A DNA stretch of 64,000 nucleotides from Cinclus cinclus (Eukaryota; Chordata; Aves; Passeriformes; Cinclidae), in contig NC_085047.1 in NCBI RefSeq assembly GCF_963662255.1, positions 105,828,181 through 105,892,180 of the forward strand. Direction: 5' to 3'. The position numbers and the translations under genes were made by a program. Position 1 is the first letter of the stretch; each line of letters opens with the position of its first letter. This document shows positions 11,501 to 25,000 of this stretch, piece after piece. The notes beneath the pieces were generated by a model. It was not told the DNA's origin. It ran no database searches and saw nothing but the letters and a program-made list of their open reading frames with translations.

Positions 11501-14500
11501 ATACACCCCCATGTAATTATATCTATTTTAGATTTGTTGATTCTTTTGTTTAAAGATTTAACCCAAGTCTATTCAAAATAGACTTTTCCATTCCCCTTAC
11601 TCTGATATGAAACCTGTGCTTTCCTGTTATATATGGGAAAGTCTTTTGGTTTTATTTTTTTCTGAAATTAACATTCTGCCATTTAAAAAAAAAAAGAGCA
11701 AGTTTTCTTTACATTGGTGTTTCTGTTGGAAAACTTTTTTTAGGAAATGTATTGTTCATTTAACCAAAAACTCAAAAAAATGTAGAAATCTTGCAAATTA
11801 TCCTTTACTTGCATGGCCAGAACACAAACAGGTTAGGATTCTCTCCTAGTGCAAACATTGTTAAGTGGTACAAAGCCACACAGTACTTAAAAATGATGAT
11901 ACACATCTGAATGATTCACTGAATGTTGAATATCCAACAGTTTTGTAAACTTGACTGAATCAAGTTTCTGCTGGTACATAGGGGTTCTTGGGAATTTTGA
12001 ATGTGATCTTTCATAAGGGAAGTACTTCACTTATACTATATACTTTTTAATTCTACTTGTCTCATTCAGTAGAACTCGATGTCTTTGCATTTTCATAATT
12101 AACTACACAATAAAATATATATACAAGGTTCTATATAATTTCTGACTGTAAAAATTAAACATAATTTTCATCTAATCCTACCAACTATAAATTCTAATTT
12201 TGCATTTAAATTTACAGTTGGAGTTTTATTTTACATCATTATTTTTTGTACTACTACTGACTTGGTACACAGATGTAGGAAGGGCTTAGGAGAAAAACAT
12301 TATAGGAAAACATTTTGAGTAGTAGTGTGATAATATATATATATAAATAATGTGTAGAGGATATATGGAAAAAAAGTTAAAATGTGGTTCTACCTGACTA
12401 TGAGATTAGAATTATATCTAGGCACAGGATCTGTGGTTTCAAGGATTTTTTATGTGTATGGTTTCTTGGACTTTTAAAAAATTATGATTGGGAGGGGGGA
12501 GGGATTTTTTTTTAGGTTTTTTTTGTGTCCTTTTCAAAAAATTTGTTGTTGTTTTTGTTTGTTTATGGTTTTGTTGTTTGCTTTTCTTTGTAAGGAAAGA
12601 AATATAGTAGAAAAAACAGTAGAATTAAATTTAAATGAAATCATATTTATCAGTCAAATCTGTGTCAAAAAAGAGTGTCTAAAGGTGCCCATCCTTCAAC
12701 AATAGTTTTGTCAGTAATGTGAAACCAACCCAATCTGCATGCTTTGTCTTTTACTGCACAGTGCTGTATTTTTATATTTTTATATTTCATCACTTATGAA
12801 GTTTTGATTGACTTTCTCTGTTTTCCTCTTTTGTCTGTCTGAAAGTAAAGGCCTTCAGGGAAAGAGGATCAAAGGAGAATGGTCTACATTCTGAGATGCA
12901 GACAAAATGAGAATAATTTTGTAATTATTTTTAATCCTCCAATAGTCCACAATCAAAGTGATGTAAATAAAACATTTTAATAAGTCTTTAGTTATGACTT
13001 CAGTGTTAAGATTTAAGGAGAAACAAAAACAAGCAAATGAAAATCAAACTAAATAGTTTTAAGAAATGGAAAATAGAAGTCATCTGACAAAAAAATAATC
13101 AATACTAAGGAATATGACTTCTTAATAGATCAGAATCCCCTGACAATTAACATCTTGATTTCTCATCCATTATACATGTACTTTAGAGATTCTATGGAGA
13201 TGCTGTCTCCTGGCACTAAGCACTACGTAAATGCAGAGTGAGAGTGCTGAAGGTGAGAGCTTAGTCCTATACATGTCCCTGGCTGGAGAGGTGAGAGATG
13301 GAAAACATCATCCCTTTCTGCCACTTGTCAGCTGCATCCCAGACTGAAGTGGGAGGGAAAGCACTCACAGACGGTAAAAAAGAAAGGGAGGACCAAGCAA
13401 TAGCCCAGGGAAGGCCCAGACACTGAAGGCCAAATCTACATCAGGTAGAGATCATACATCAGAGACAGATCCTATGTCTCAGCTCCGAGCAGAAGAGAGG
13501 AACGTGACTGATATTAGTAAAACTTGTTTATCCCTCTGTGTGGCCTAGTGCAAAAGCTAGAATACAAACACTGAAACACAATCCACACAAAATTGGGGAA
13601 ATAAAGTTGTCTTCTCCTATTTTCCCCACAACGAAGCAAGGCTTTCTGAGTGTGAGAACTTGTAAAAGAAGCCTGTGACGCCAGTGAAAGTGTTCAACTA
13701 CAGTACATTCAATTATTCTTATGCCTGAACCTTGAAGTATTTTACCTCTCCACTGGCTTCAGATGTTTGTCACCTTGTCAAAAATTACAAAACCTTGCAG
13801 ATAAGCAAAAAGTATATAATGTTCACCAGATACTTCCTTATCCTATCTTAGATTGTCTGAATTATTTCCAGCTAATATCGTACCATTTCTGCCAAAATTT
13901 TTATTGATATGCATTTTTCAACTTCTAAGCAATAGGAAATCAACCTGGAAAGAAATTACAGGGTTCAGAAAAGTGGCTCAGAAATTCTCATCAGCAGCAT
14001 CTGGGCTTTATTTTGTTTTGCCTTGGTGTGATATTCACATGTTCTGCAGATAAAGCAGAACTTAGTTTCATCTCCATTCTTGTGTTTTATATTTCTTTGT
14101 ATTGGTTACAACTGTTACTTGCTGTTCCTTTGTGAAATGAAAGGGAGTTCTAATACAACAACTTGCAGATGATGAAACTTTAAAGGCTTAGAACATCAGT
14201 TACAGAATACTGCCCTTGATCACGGTTCATTGAAGTTGGCTGATTTTTGCTTTTCAGAAAAAAAAAAGAAAAAAAGAAGAAGAAAATTCACTATTGAATT
14301 CTCAGTGACTTTTGTGATCTGAGTAAAATTGAGTTATGTTAGGGATCCTGTTGCCTTCATTTTTGCTTTGCAAATGAAAGTCTCATTACATCTTTCTACA
14401 TTATTCATTATGATAAGAAAGACAATTTTAATGCCTACATTACCCCATGACTCTGTGTGTAACCTTTTCAAATCCTGCCATTGGCTGCAATGCAGAGAAG

Positions 14501-15931
14501 TAAGCTGAGGCCATTGTTTGCATGATTTAATAATTTTACTATTGGAAAATGAATTGCACAGTGACTTGGTTATTCTGTGAGAGTTGGTTTGTTTCTACAG
14601 TTCTAACAGGAGTGAAAAAATTTAAAAAACTTTTTTCTGTCTGATGTGAAAAAGTTGCATAATAAAAAAACCTGTGGTGCTACATGATTTAGTAAGAACT
14701 GCCTTTTGAGATTTAATGCAGAATGCATTTTGGAGATGAAGGTGCAGATGTTCCTAAGCTTTTATTTGGAGTTTGTGTCAGGTTTAGGGATTAATTCAGT
14801 GAGAGAAGACCTTAAATAGCAAAAAAAAGTAAAACAAATGATTAAAATGTGAACAGGTCTAGAAGTGCAGTGAACAGAGTTAGGGTGTGGGTAATGAAGC
14901 TTAAATTCTTCCAGTATTTGTTCTCCAGATGAGTTCTGTTTCCTTTTCATAAGAGATACAGTCAAGTTCCATTTCTTTATAATATTGTAATAATTTTTGT
15001 ACTGCATGTCCATATTATAATACTTTTCACTAGGACTTAATTGGTAGCTACTATGATACCACTTGATTTTCTTTAAATAACTTTGGCCTGTTCAGGATAA
15101 CCATCAGTCAAAGCAAAGCTTTCATAAATGGTTCCATTTGGATATACTGTGAATAGACTGAAAATGTTAGGGTTGCAGATCATAGTCATGCATGGGAATT
15201 TGAGTGCTTTGTGCCAATAGTTGCATATAGAAATATTTATAGCAAGTAGCAAAAAGATATTAAAAATCACTCTTTGATCTTTCTCTCAAATAATATTTAC
15301 ACATTCTAACAAAATTCTCCATTTTCTTCCAACTTACAGAAAACGTTAAGAGAGTTACCCTGGTAAAACTGCAAAATTGTCCATCTGCTTGAATGTCTAG
15401 ACTAGTACTAGATATTACGTGTTTTTTCAATTTATATTTTATATTAATTCAAATTATGCTTTTAAAAAGCAAATATTTGAAAATTATACAAAGCTCCTGT
15501 TTATTACTAATATTCTTGGACATTCAAAAAAATCAAGAAGTAAGGTTTGAGATTTTTAAGTTGTAATCTATACAAAAATTCATCTAGTTTAGATCCAAGA
15601 CTATAAAAAAGATTCAGGACATTCTAGGTAATAGGCAGAGTACCAGCCTTTATATTTATATTAAATATTAGATTTCAAATCTGTTAAACTGCAAACTCTC
15701 TCCCAAATTCATAGCAAATTAACCCTCAATGATATGTCCAGCTATGAACATAAAGGGCAAATTTTGCAAGCAAAATATGTTTATAATTTTTTGTGATCTT
15801 GCTTATCTTATAGACAAGATTAGCATAATTTAGCACAAACATATTGCATAGTCAGCTCAGGAGAGAAAATAAAGTAGGATACTGAGATGCTAAGTGGAAA
15901 CAGGTCAACAAATTCTGCCAGGAATTAAACC
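8587..15931. other. Unique AT-rich non-coding sequence
   Basis: About 7.3 kb without a recognisable transposon or gene. It contains only short simple-sequence runs, such as an AT-rich run near 12.33 kb, a G-rich run at 12490-12503 and an A/G-rich tract near 14.26-14.29 kb. A patch at about 13.2-13.5 kb is less AT-rich but matches no family I know. Confidence 0.6.
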
Positions 15932-15953
15932 AAAAAAAAAAAAAAAAAAAAAA
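15932..15953. repeat. Poly(A) run
   Basis: Twenty-two consecutive A, followed by CCC and more A. It is a simple homopolymer; I see no retroposed body upstream. Confidence 0.85.
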
Positions 15954-16050
15954 CCCAAAAAAAACTAGTACTTTCTACTTATATATATTTTGCAATCTCT
16001 TGTGATTTTTTTCCCATTCCCCTGAAGTATCCATCAGTTTTAACTGGATT

Positions 16051-16087
16051 AAACAAACAAACAAACAAACAAACAAAACCAAAATAC

Positions 16088-16118
<31 letters not shown>

Positions 16119-16141
16119 AGTAGTAGTAGTAGTAATAGTAC
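16051..16141. repeat. Compound (AAAC)n-(AAT)n-(AGT)n microsatellite
   Basis: About seven AAAC units (16051-16078) are followed by ATACTAATAAT-type sequence, about seven AAT units, then five AGT units ending at GTAATAGTA (16141). Adjacent units differ by single substitutions, suggesting stepwise change of one repeat type into the next. Confidence 0.9.
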
Positions 16142-18504
16142 CTGACCCTGAGTTTATAGGTTTTTTTTGGAATGAGAAAATAAAGTTTAGTTTTAAATTA
16201 GTTCTAATTCCAGAAAGAACAATACAAAATTTTTACAAGATCAAAGGCCTAATTTTTGTCTTCCTTAGACAAGTCAAGGATACTTCTACAAGTACTAACC
16301 ATTATGTACATAGTATGAGAGAAAAAACAACTCCCTCATCTCCTCAAGTTTCCTGTGAGATAGTGAGTATAATTTTCTTCAGCCATTACATTTTGTCCCA
16401 CCCACTAGCTGAGTTCTCTGTGAAATGGAGTATGAGGTCCATTTACTCCCCAGTGTATAATTTCAGATGATTAGTTACACAGGAAAAATATTCAAAAGTA
16501 ATTTCAATTGATTTTAGGCAATTGGAGGGGAAAAACATGCTAGCAAGAGCAGACAGAATATGAGATATTAGCAGATGATATAATCAGGTCATTTTCCGCA
16601 AGCTTTGGAAATGTTTTTTAAAGCTAATTTTGATTGTAGACACCTTTTTTCCTACAACTCTGGTCTTGCTGAAGTGCAACAGGCACTCTCCTAAATGGCT
16701 GACATAAACATGGGTTTTTTGTCTGAATGCAGCAAAAGGCAGACAAACACTGTCTGCAGTGTTTCATTTTGCTGCATTCACGCATGGGTGCTCTTTCCTT
16801 CCTGAGAAGAATATATGCTGCATGCAACATTTTCATACTGCCTTGCCTAACACATCTTAAAAAGACTATTAATTTTGTACATTACTACTAATTTCATCTA
16901 CCAATGCATTTTAAAAATCTTGGTTGTTTATTTAAATTGTATGGCTACACTTCTGGTGTTGATTAAAACATGCCTGTTCTCAAAAATGGCAGAGACTCTT
17001 AATTACATTTTTCACTGGCAATGCCTCAGTTAAGCCTCACTAAGCAAGACTAGCAGGGAGATGATGCTGTATTTTACCTCCTTTTACCAAAGAGGGATAG
17101 AAGTATTTCAGTAATAGAAAAATGGGATTTTAATCCCATTCAAGTAGTGGAATAACCTTTTAGTTACAATGGTAGGAGCAAGGCATTAAATACATTTTAA
17201 GATATACTTTGGCAAATTCTGGGATAACAATGCATGTATTTAAAAGAGACTGTTTGAAGGTGGGATATTTCTACTGTGTTGTTACCTTGGACTAGTCCTT
17301 AACTGACCTCCATTGCATTCACAAACTGTTCAACTCTTTAGAGCTTTTATTGGTTGCCTTCTGGACAAAGAAGGAATCCTCCTATTCTTGATTCATGGTG
17401 AGGTTTCTCTCTTTGTTGATTTGTTTTTTGTTTTTTAAACTTTTCTTAGGTCTTCACTATTGACCACATTTATATAAGTTGTGAACAGTTGCTTCTAAAG
17501 TAGTAATTCTCACTAGACCATTTCCATCCAGCTCACAAATTTGAACTGGAAGCTAATATGAAATTTGTGGAGTTGAGGTGGACTTTTTTCCTCTTCTCAT
17601 ATTCTTGTCATAGGTCAAGTTTTTTTCCATCCTTTGGGCATTAAAAATTACCCTCCTCCCAGAACTATGCATGCAAACATTTGGGTTTTCACCTTTTCAG
17701 TGACACTTGTGCCTTTCATAGATTTGGGAGTTTCGTCTTATATTGGCTATTTAACTTATCTTCTGGTTCTAGAATTTAGTTGTACATGCTTTAGCTATTT
17801 TTATTGACAAGAATGTTGTATCAAAAACATAGTATAAGGTATACAGTAAAAATAAACAAAACACTAAATTTTGAACACATCCTCCTCCTCCTTCCTTTCT
17901 TCCTTCTGATTACATATTTAGGAACAAAACCTTTTTTTATTTTCCAAGAAAGTTAGTGATATGGCTGAGGATATAAAGGTTCACAGAGTGCTGAGAACCT
18001 ACCATGTTAACGTCAATAGCTATTGTAGAAAAGCTTTCAATTTAATTTGAAATGGGACTGCAAAGTGGCTCATATGCTGACATATCCAAATGAATAATTT
18101 ATTTCTCAGTTGGAGAAAGTATTTCAGTGGTAAGATGCCAACATGCTGATATTCACCCAGGAGATCTTTAACTTAAACAGCAGATATGTTTAGGTAGGTA
18201 AAAAATTATTAATGCAGCTCTAGGAGATAGAATCCTAGAAATTCTTCATACTTTATGCATTTATTTCCAGTGGAAGAACTGGAAAGATTTTTTCAAACCT
18301 AAAGACAGTGAATGAAGAGCATCAGAAATGCCATTGTATTCCTCTAGCAAAATCAACATTTTCTTCATAAAATCTTCCATGCTTTCTCCAATTTGCAGTG
18401 GCTTGAACAACACAGCCAAAATGTATGACTTAAAACACGTCCAAAATTTAGAAAGCTTTTTTTCATTGGTGTTAACTAGAAATTTTACAGACACGCACAC
18501 ATTT
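16142..18504. other. Unique AT-rich non-coding sequence
   Basis: I recognise no gene, transposon or long simple repeat in this stretch. The frames present are short and show no splice context that stands out. Confidence 0.6.
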
Positions 18505-18652
18505 GGAATGGAATGGAATATAGAATGGAATATAGAATGGAATATAGAATGGAATGGAATGGAATGGAATAGAATAGAATAGAATAGAATAGAATAGAAT
18601 AGAATAGAATAGAATAGAATAGAATAGAATAGAATAGAATAGAATAGAATAG
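18505..18652. repeat. (TGGAA)n/(TAGAA)n pentamer array
   Basis: The 148-bp array starts with GGAAT units, passes through three copies of a 12-mer (GGAATATAGAAT), returns to GGAAT, and ends with about 16 perfect TAGAA units. It abuts the 3' end of the minus-strand CR1 that follows. The CR1 tail, read on this strand, contains CATAGAAT units, so the array very probably grew from that tail. The GGAAT part resembles human satellite II/III units only by coincidence of motif. Confidence 0.95.
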
Positions 18653-19225
18653 CTCTGCTGGAAGGGGCTTACAAGGAACATCTATTCTAACTGTCTAACC
18701 ACTTCAGGGCTGACCAAAATTAATGCATATTGATAAAAGCATGGCCCAAAATTTCTCTTAATCACTGAGAACCATGGGGCAACAACTACCTTCACCAGGA
18801 AGCCAGTTCCCCTATTTGACCACTCACTTCTTGGTAAAGAAATACTTCCTAAAGTCCAGTCTAAACAACCTCTGATGATGCAGCTTTGAACTGTCCCCAC
18901 ATATTCCATCTCTGGAATGCAGGGGTAAGAAATCAGTATCTCACTCTCTACTTCCCCTCCTCAAAAAGCTGCAGGAAGCAGTGATATCATCTCTCAGCCT
19001 CCTTTTCCCCAGACTAAGAAACCCTGAAGTCCTTAGCCGTGTCCCCTAAGATAAGGCTTCCAGCTTAATTCCTTCCCTCCCTGGCAGGGGAGGATCTTTT
19101 CATCCTTTTTAAGTGGTGGAGCCCAGCACTGCAAACAGCACTCAAGGTGAGGCCATACCAATGCTGAATACAGCAGAACACTCCCCTCTTTTGAGCCAGC
19201 TGTCAATCAGCTCCCACACATCCCT
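18653..19225 (-). mobile_element. CR1 LINE, 3' fragment (about 570 bp)
   Basis: Antisense CR1. Recognisable pieces in order are GGAAGGGGCTTACAAGGAAC, CACTTCTTGGTAAAGAAATA, CTTCCTAAAGTCCAGTCTAA, CTCTCAGCCTCCTTTTCCCC, GAGGATCTTTTCATCC, and GTGGTGGAGCCCAGCACTGC, covering the 3' untranslated part and the end of ORF2. It is diverged, truncated at its 5' end (right side) and non-functional. The tail has been replaced by the pentamer array on the left. Confidence 0.9.
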
Positions 19226-21908
19226 TTTGCAAGCTGGAAAAAAATTAGTTCTTCTTATCGTCTTTAATAGGTTTGTATCTTCTTAGCTTTTATATGTTAA
19301 AACTAAGCAAATAAGCTAATTCCTGTTAGCTAACATCACTTTTTGGTTAATAATTCAATCTATTTTTTGTCAGGATAGAAAGTTCAGATGGGGTTTGCAT
19401 TTAAAGTTCTGTTAGCTTTTTTCCTTCATGTTGTCAAGTAAGTTCCAAATTCAAAAAGAAGCCTTATCTGGAACTAGTGGCCTTTGTGGTTTAAAAGAAA
19501 TCCTACTGCACTGAGGGTAGTATACTGATTTCCCTTAGGGAAGATGGAGCGCATGTGCACACTATATAGTACAGTCAGATAATTGTACCAAAAGACATGG
19601 TTCTTCAGGTCAGGCATACTGGACTGGGAAGGCTTAGAAAGATATGGAAGTAACACCAGGAAATCTTTCAGAAACTGTAAAGCTGTCTGAAATCAAACAG
19701 TACCTTCATCTTGGCAGATCTTCACATCTCAACACAAAAACTGCCATACTAAACTGGCCAGAAGGTTCATTTAAAGCTACAACGAGCTGAAGGCACAATA
19801 TAGAGAAGGAAGATGGAAATGCTATTGTCCTTCTTGTGTACTATAGCAAAATAAAGCCTGACTACATTTCCCCTGGTTTTCATGGTTTTATATTCAGCTC
19901 TGTCCTGTGATAGTGCTTTATTTTGTTAACTGGAGAGCTCTTATCTTCTTTGTCTCTTCTCTGTCAAAACCCATTTCACACTTGTTTCTCTTTTCTGTAC
20001 AGAGTCTAGCTGTACAATACCCTTCCTGACAGAAGAATAATAAATGCCTGGAGAAGAACTGTGCAAGGAATGTGATGAATGGATTTATACACTGAGACAT
20101 ATCACGGTGGCTTTTGTTTCTTCCTTTCCTATTAATTTTTGAACATCTATCTGTTATTTTGTAAATCTAAGCACAACTGTTCAAACTTTTCCTGGTGCCA
20201 ATAGCTAGTGTAGGACTTCTGATTTCATATTACTTTGTTTTAATTACTTCAGACACTTCATCTCTCATTCAATCACTTTCATAAGGGACTTTCATTTTCT
20301 CACTTTCACTTTCTCTCACTCAATATCTCTCACTCACTCTTTCGTAAACTTTCATACTGAATTATTGCTCCTACTTCCTTGAAAAACACCATGTCAGTTA
20401 ACTTGGTTACCATCATACTTCTTCCCAGACCCCTCAGGGATATGTTGAAAGCATCAACTCCCAAGGATCTCTACATAATGGTAAAAGTAACTATCTTTTC
20501 CAACAGCTTATTTTTCTTCTTTAACCACTGATTAATGACTACAGGAAGACTTGATCCCTTTATCCCTTACCATGGCACCCTCTTTTACAGTGGTGCTTTT
20601 TCAAAATTATTTTTGAAAACCAAGTAGATATATCAGTAGTTATCTCTATCTACTTTATCACCTTTTTTATCTAAATTTTCACTATATTTGTGCAGCATAA
20701 CTACAAAATCTGTGTTGACTTTCTACTACATCATATTTACTCATTTATTCTCTATTATAAGTTCAACAGTTTGTTGAGTGCAGATATAGACTTTCCATTT
20801 TATAGTTCTCCAAAGCCCTTTTAAAAAATGTGTATCACATTTGCCATTTTCAACTCCTTCAGTAAAAAGGACATTTTAAGTGATAAATTATACAATACAG
20901 TTAACAACTCAGCACTTTCATATTTCATTTTTCTTAGAACTCTATGTGAATGCCATCTGGTTCTGGAAGTTTGCTACTATTCATTTTATTAATTTATTTG
21001 AAAAGTCTTTTTATTAACATTTCATATAAGACAATTCCTGAGCAGTGACTTCTGCTAGAATAAACTTTAATATGTGACGCTCCTAAATTTTGCACATGGT
21101 TAAGGGGTTAATTAATTTTGGTTTTGTTCTAAGGCTTCTTTTAACTCAGACATCCTTTATATTATTCTTTGGCCCTTTGGAAGACTTCTTTGTTTTGGTA
21201 TTGGAATTGGTTGGAATACATTATCATAAGGGTTAAATATTTTCCTAGGACAGAGTATTTCTCAAAGTCTCATTTTCCCTGTTTTAGTAGAACACAATTT
21301 AGAGTTGTTACAGTCACAATATTTGTATCTAGTTTTATTTGCTTAAATAAGACTTTCTATATTCAAATGGTCTTTCTCAAATTTGTTTAGGCATGACAGC
21401 TTTGTTATGTTACTTAACAAAAGTTGTTTTGTTTTTTTTTAAGAAGTACTACACTCTTAGAATTAAATTCTATTACAGGAGTAGTATTTTCAATACAAGA
21501 ATTTTATTTCAGTAGAATTTCATCCTTCTGGTTACCAGTTCTATTTTCTTCAGCTTTACAAGTCCATTGTTTTAACAAGTTCATGTATTTCTTTTTCTTT
21601 TCCTATTTTTTACTTCTTTATTCATACACATATGCTGAATGCATAATGGCAGTTTTCCAGGTTAGAATTTTGCTAATTATTAATTTCCAAGGCATATGAA
21701 AAAGTAAAACAAAAGCTAAACTTGAGTATTGATTCAATAAAAAAAAAGCAAAGGAGAAAAAAGGCTTACAGAAAGCAAAGAACAGACATGTTAGAAAAGA
21801 CAAACACCCACAAGGATGAAAACAAAGCAAAAATAGAAGGAGATGAATTGCTCCCACACCGGAATGCCAGCCCACACAGGATGCTGTGTCTCATCAATTC
21901 CCTTTCTT
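19226..21908. other. Unique AT-rich non-coding sequence
   Basis: I see no transposon or gene. A pyrimidine-rich patch with repeated TCTCACTC-type motifs lies at about 20.29-20.35 kb. The remaining sequence is AT-rich with short homopolymers. Confidence 0.6.
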
Positions 21909-22016
21909 AGTGCTCGTCATGCCACATCTGGAATGCTGTGCTCAGTTTTGGTTCCAACTATACAAAAGAGATGTGGACAGGCTGCAGAGGGTTCAGAGAA
22001 GGGCCACAAAGATCCT
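21909..22016 (+). mobile_element. CR1 LINE, short internal fragment
   Basis: A sense-strand piece of CR1 with AGTGCTCGTCATGCCACATC, TGGAATGCTGTGCTCAGTTT, GAGATGTGGACAGGCTGCAG and AGAAGGGCCACAAAGATCCT. These correspond to the region upstream of the CR1 3' end. Both ends are missing, so this is a relic of about 108 bp. The preceding ~60 bp (from about 21840) may be more diverged CR1. Confidence 0.85.
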
Positions 22017-25000
22017 CGTAACAACATTATGCATATTTTCTAATATTCATTTGTATAAGGCCATTGTGATAGCTTCATTTGCACGTTAATTATGTTTTTT
22101 AATAATATTTACATTTTTCATGCAAATATTGTAATAAATCATTCATCCAGGAAGGATCCTAGTAATTCCATAAATCCAGTACAGTAACTGGAACATAGAC
22201 CAAGAACAAACAGCAATCAATAAAGATTCTCAAAAAAGTAATAAGTTCAAAGCAATAAGCTGCTTCTTTTCCTAGACTTTTTCTGTGACTTTTTTGTCAC
22301 ATTCCCTAGAAGACCATAGGCATTAATATGCATTATGAGCACAAAATCTGGAGTAAATGTGAAATAATATTTTGATTTCAACAAAAATAGCATAAATCAT
22401 AATATAGCTGTAAGATTACGCACTGACGTACTCAGATCTGAGACTGCTGAACTGAGATTGCCATATTCTTAGCTTTGTTCTCTAGTTCCTACTTTTATAA
22501 ATATATATGAAGTGCAATGTATTGTGTGAACATGACATCTACAGTGCATTATCTTACCAAGTAATTTGGCATTTTCAAATTTAGAAATATGAAACATGAG
22601 TTTAGCATGGTTTGTATTGATATTTTATTATTCAAAAATCTTCAGCAATTTCATTAGCCTGTACTTTCAAGAGTTAGAAAAAGCATTGAATTAAATGTCT
22701 TTATTTCTGTTTCCTTTATTTTTTTCCATGAAATTATTTTCATTGTATTAATGTATTTATTTCAATTACATTATTTTTGCTGGGGTCTATGGTGCAGCAC
22801 AAAATGTTTGACCATACTGTTTCATGTACCCGCATACAAAAGTATTTGGATTACTGGTAAACAAAAGTGACACAGTCCAAGTCACCAGTAGTTCATGCAG
22901 CAGCTGATGCTGGCCTGTCTTTATCTCCTCAGGATTTGTGACACTTGGTTACCTTAGTCTAACACTTTCATAACATGATATATTTAAATATCACAATTTA
23001 AATATTGCACTATTTGAACCTCCTATCACAAGCATTCAGTCTTCTGAGATTTCTTGCCATTCATGTTTCCAAGGCTGCATCTGTGTCAAAGTTTTCATTC
23101 ATCTAAGAGAAGAACAAGCATCTCTTTTGCAACGCTGCAGAGTACAAGGGCCTTCAGAGACTGTGCATTAACATCTACAGTTTGCAGTACCTTACAACAC
23201 CATTCCTTTTCCCTTTCTTTCCAAACACATACAAAAAATCTGAATGTTCAAAAATATTCATTGCCAAATATACCTTTTAAAAAGACAACTGCTTGATACA
23301 TTTGTTTCTGTAAGATAGACAAAGACTTTTTTCTTTTTTGCAAAATGTCATCCCTTTAAAGTATGGCAACCATACTTGGAGGCAAAACAAATCTTACACT
23401 GCCCCTACAAGACTCTTGAATTTGAAAGAGGAAAAGTAAGCTATTTTTAGGGCAGAGAAATTACACTGCACATGAAATGTACTATTCTGCTTGCTACCTA
23501 GTAGGGTGCCTTCGTAAATGCTGATAAAATGTATTTATTCCAAACACTACTGTTAACAGCTCATTGCCTAACTGAAAATAGCTTTCCTCTATAGGTGTCA
23601 TTCTGCCCAAATTAAATTCAAGCAATTCATCTGATAAATTCAAAGATAGCAGTCCAACCACCTAATGCTAAATAGTTTATCAAAGCTATAAGGAGCCTGA
23701 ATCCATAATGTGCAAGCTGTGAATATTTAATAAAATTATTAGAAGTGAGGAAAGCAGCTACTTTTAACTCATCCATCACAAGACATTTGCTATTTAAAAA
23801 AAGAAAATAAAAGAAAATAAAAAGAAAGAAAAAGAAAATAAAAACCCCAAAACATACTTATGTAATTACAACCTAATTAGGGCATTCTTAAATCTGAATG
23901 GGCATTGACAAATCACAATAACATTTTTGGTGGCAGCAGTAGGAATCCAAAGTTGTGCATATCAGTTGTTATACTGATTATATTTATTGTATGAAGGACT
24001 CTGTTCTGCAGTCTAATTCTTTTCAACTAAATTTATCTACTTATGAACAAAATAGACAAAACCAACCCCATAAATTTTTCATCAGTACCACTAGGTTTTA
24101 AAATTTTAATCCTTTTAAATTTTTTTTAATAAAAATCTTGTTTTATAAAGCCACAGACTAATTTATTCTACTAAAAACTTATAGTTCTGTGGCATTTAAT
24201 GCAGTAATTAAGTACATATGCCTTACCAGGCTATGTGATTGAAATGTATCTTGTTTTCTTTTCCATGGAATTTATCTGCCAAAAAAAAATGCTGCATGAA
24301 ATGTCACATGCTCCAAAGGATGAAGAGTGATACATTTTCCTGGAAATATATATGGTATATACAAGATATGTACAAGTCTTAAAAGATAAAAGTGAGCTAC
24401 AGTTTTGACACTCTGTCATGTCTATGAGACTGAATACTTTGTTAGACTTCTGAGAAGCAGAGGAGTCCTTTCTTGAAAATACAAACCGAGATGCAGTCGC
24501 CACATCAAGTGGCATGGTGCTAATTTTTGTAAGTAGAAAGTGTCTGAGAATGTGTTCTTTGACGTTCTGTCTTTTATATTTTTTAAAATTTTCATTAATA
24601 CTTATTAACTTTGTCACCATTTTACAAGTACATGAAGTTGGTATAAACTATGAGACATCATGTTAAATTCATATGTTCCTCCACAGTTCTGAGTTCTTGA
24701 TAAAGTCGTGAAGAGCTACTCAGTGAATTTATAGTCTGTAGAGTATTTCATCTCACACTAAAGGAGACAGCTGGGTCTGGTCTACAATAAAATAATCTTT
24801 TACTGCATCAACAACACCTCCATTGAACTCTACAGGACCTAGACCACAGGAAGACTGTCAGATTTCAAATTAGCTGCCTAAAGAGAGGAATTTAACATTG
24901 TCTGAAAGATCCTTGGGAATCCAAGAACTTAATGTGACCCTGACTGGCATGACTAAGAAACTGAATTAATTGTACTCTGCTCTGGGGGTAGCAGAGCTAG

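Noticed and set aside
18505..18570. Resemblance to human satellite II/III (GGAAT)n
   Set aside because: The array adjoins a CR1 tail and grades into TAGAA units, so a local origin from that tail explains it better.
24231..24620. 129-codon minus-strand frame
   Set aside because: No splice context, no domain and AT-driven residue composition. With a stop rate near 7% per codon, a few frames this long are not surprising in 64 kb over six frames.
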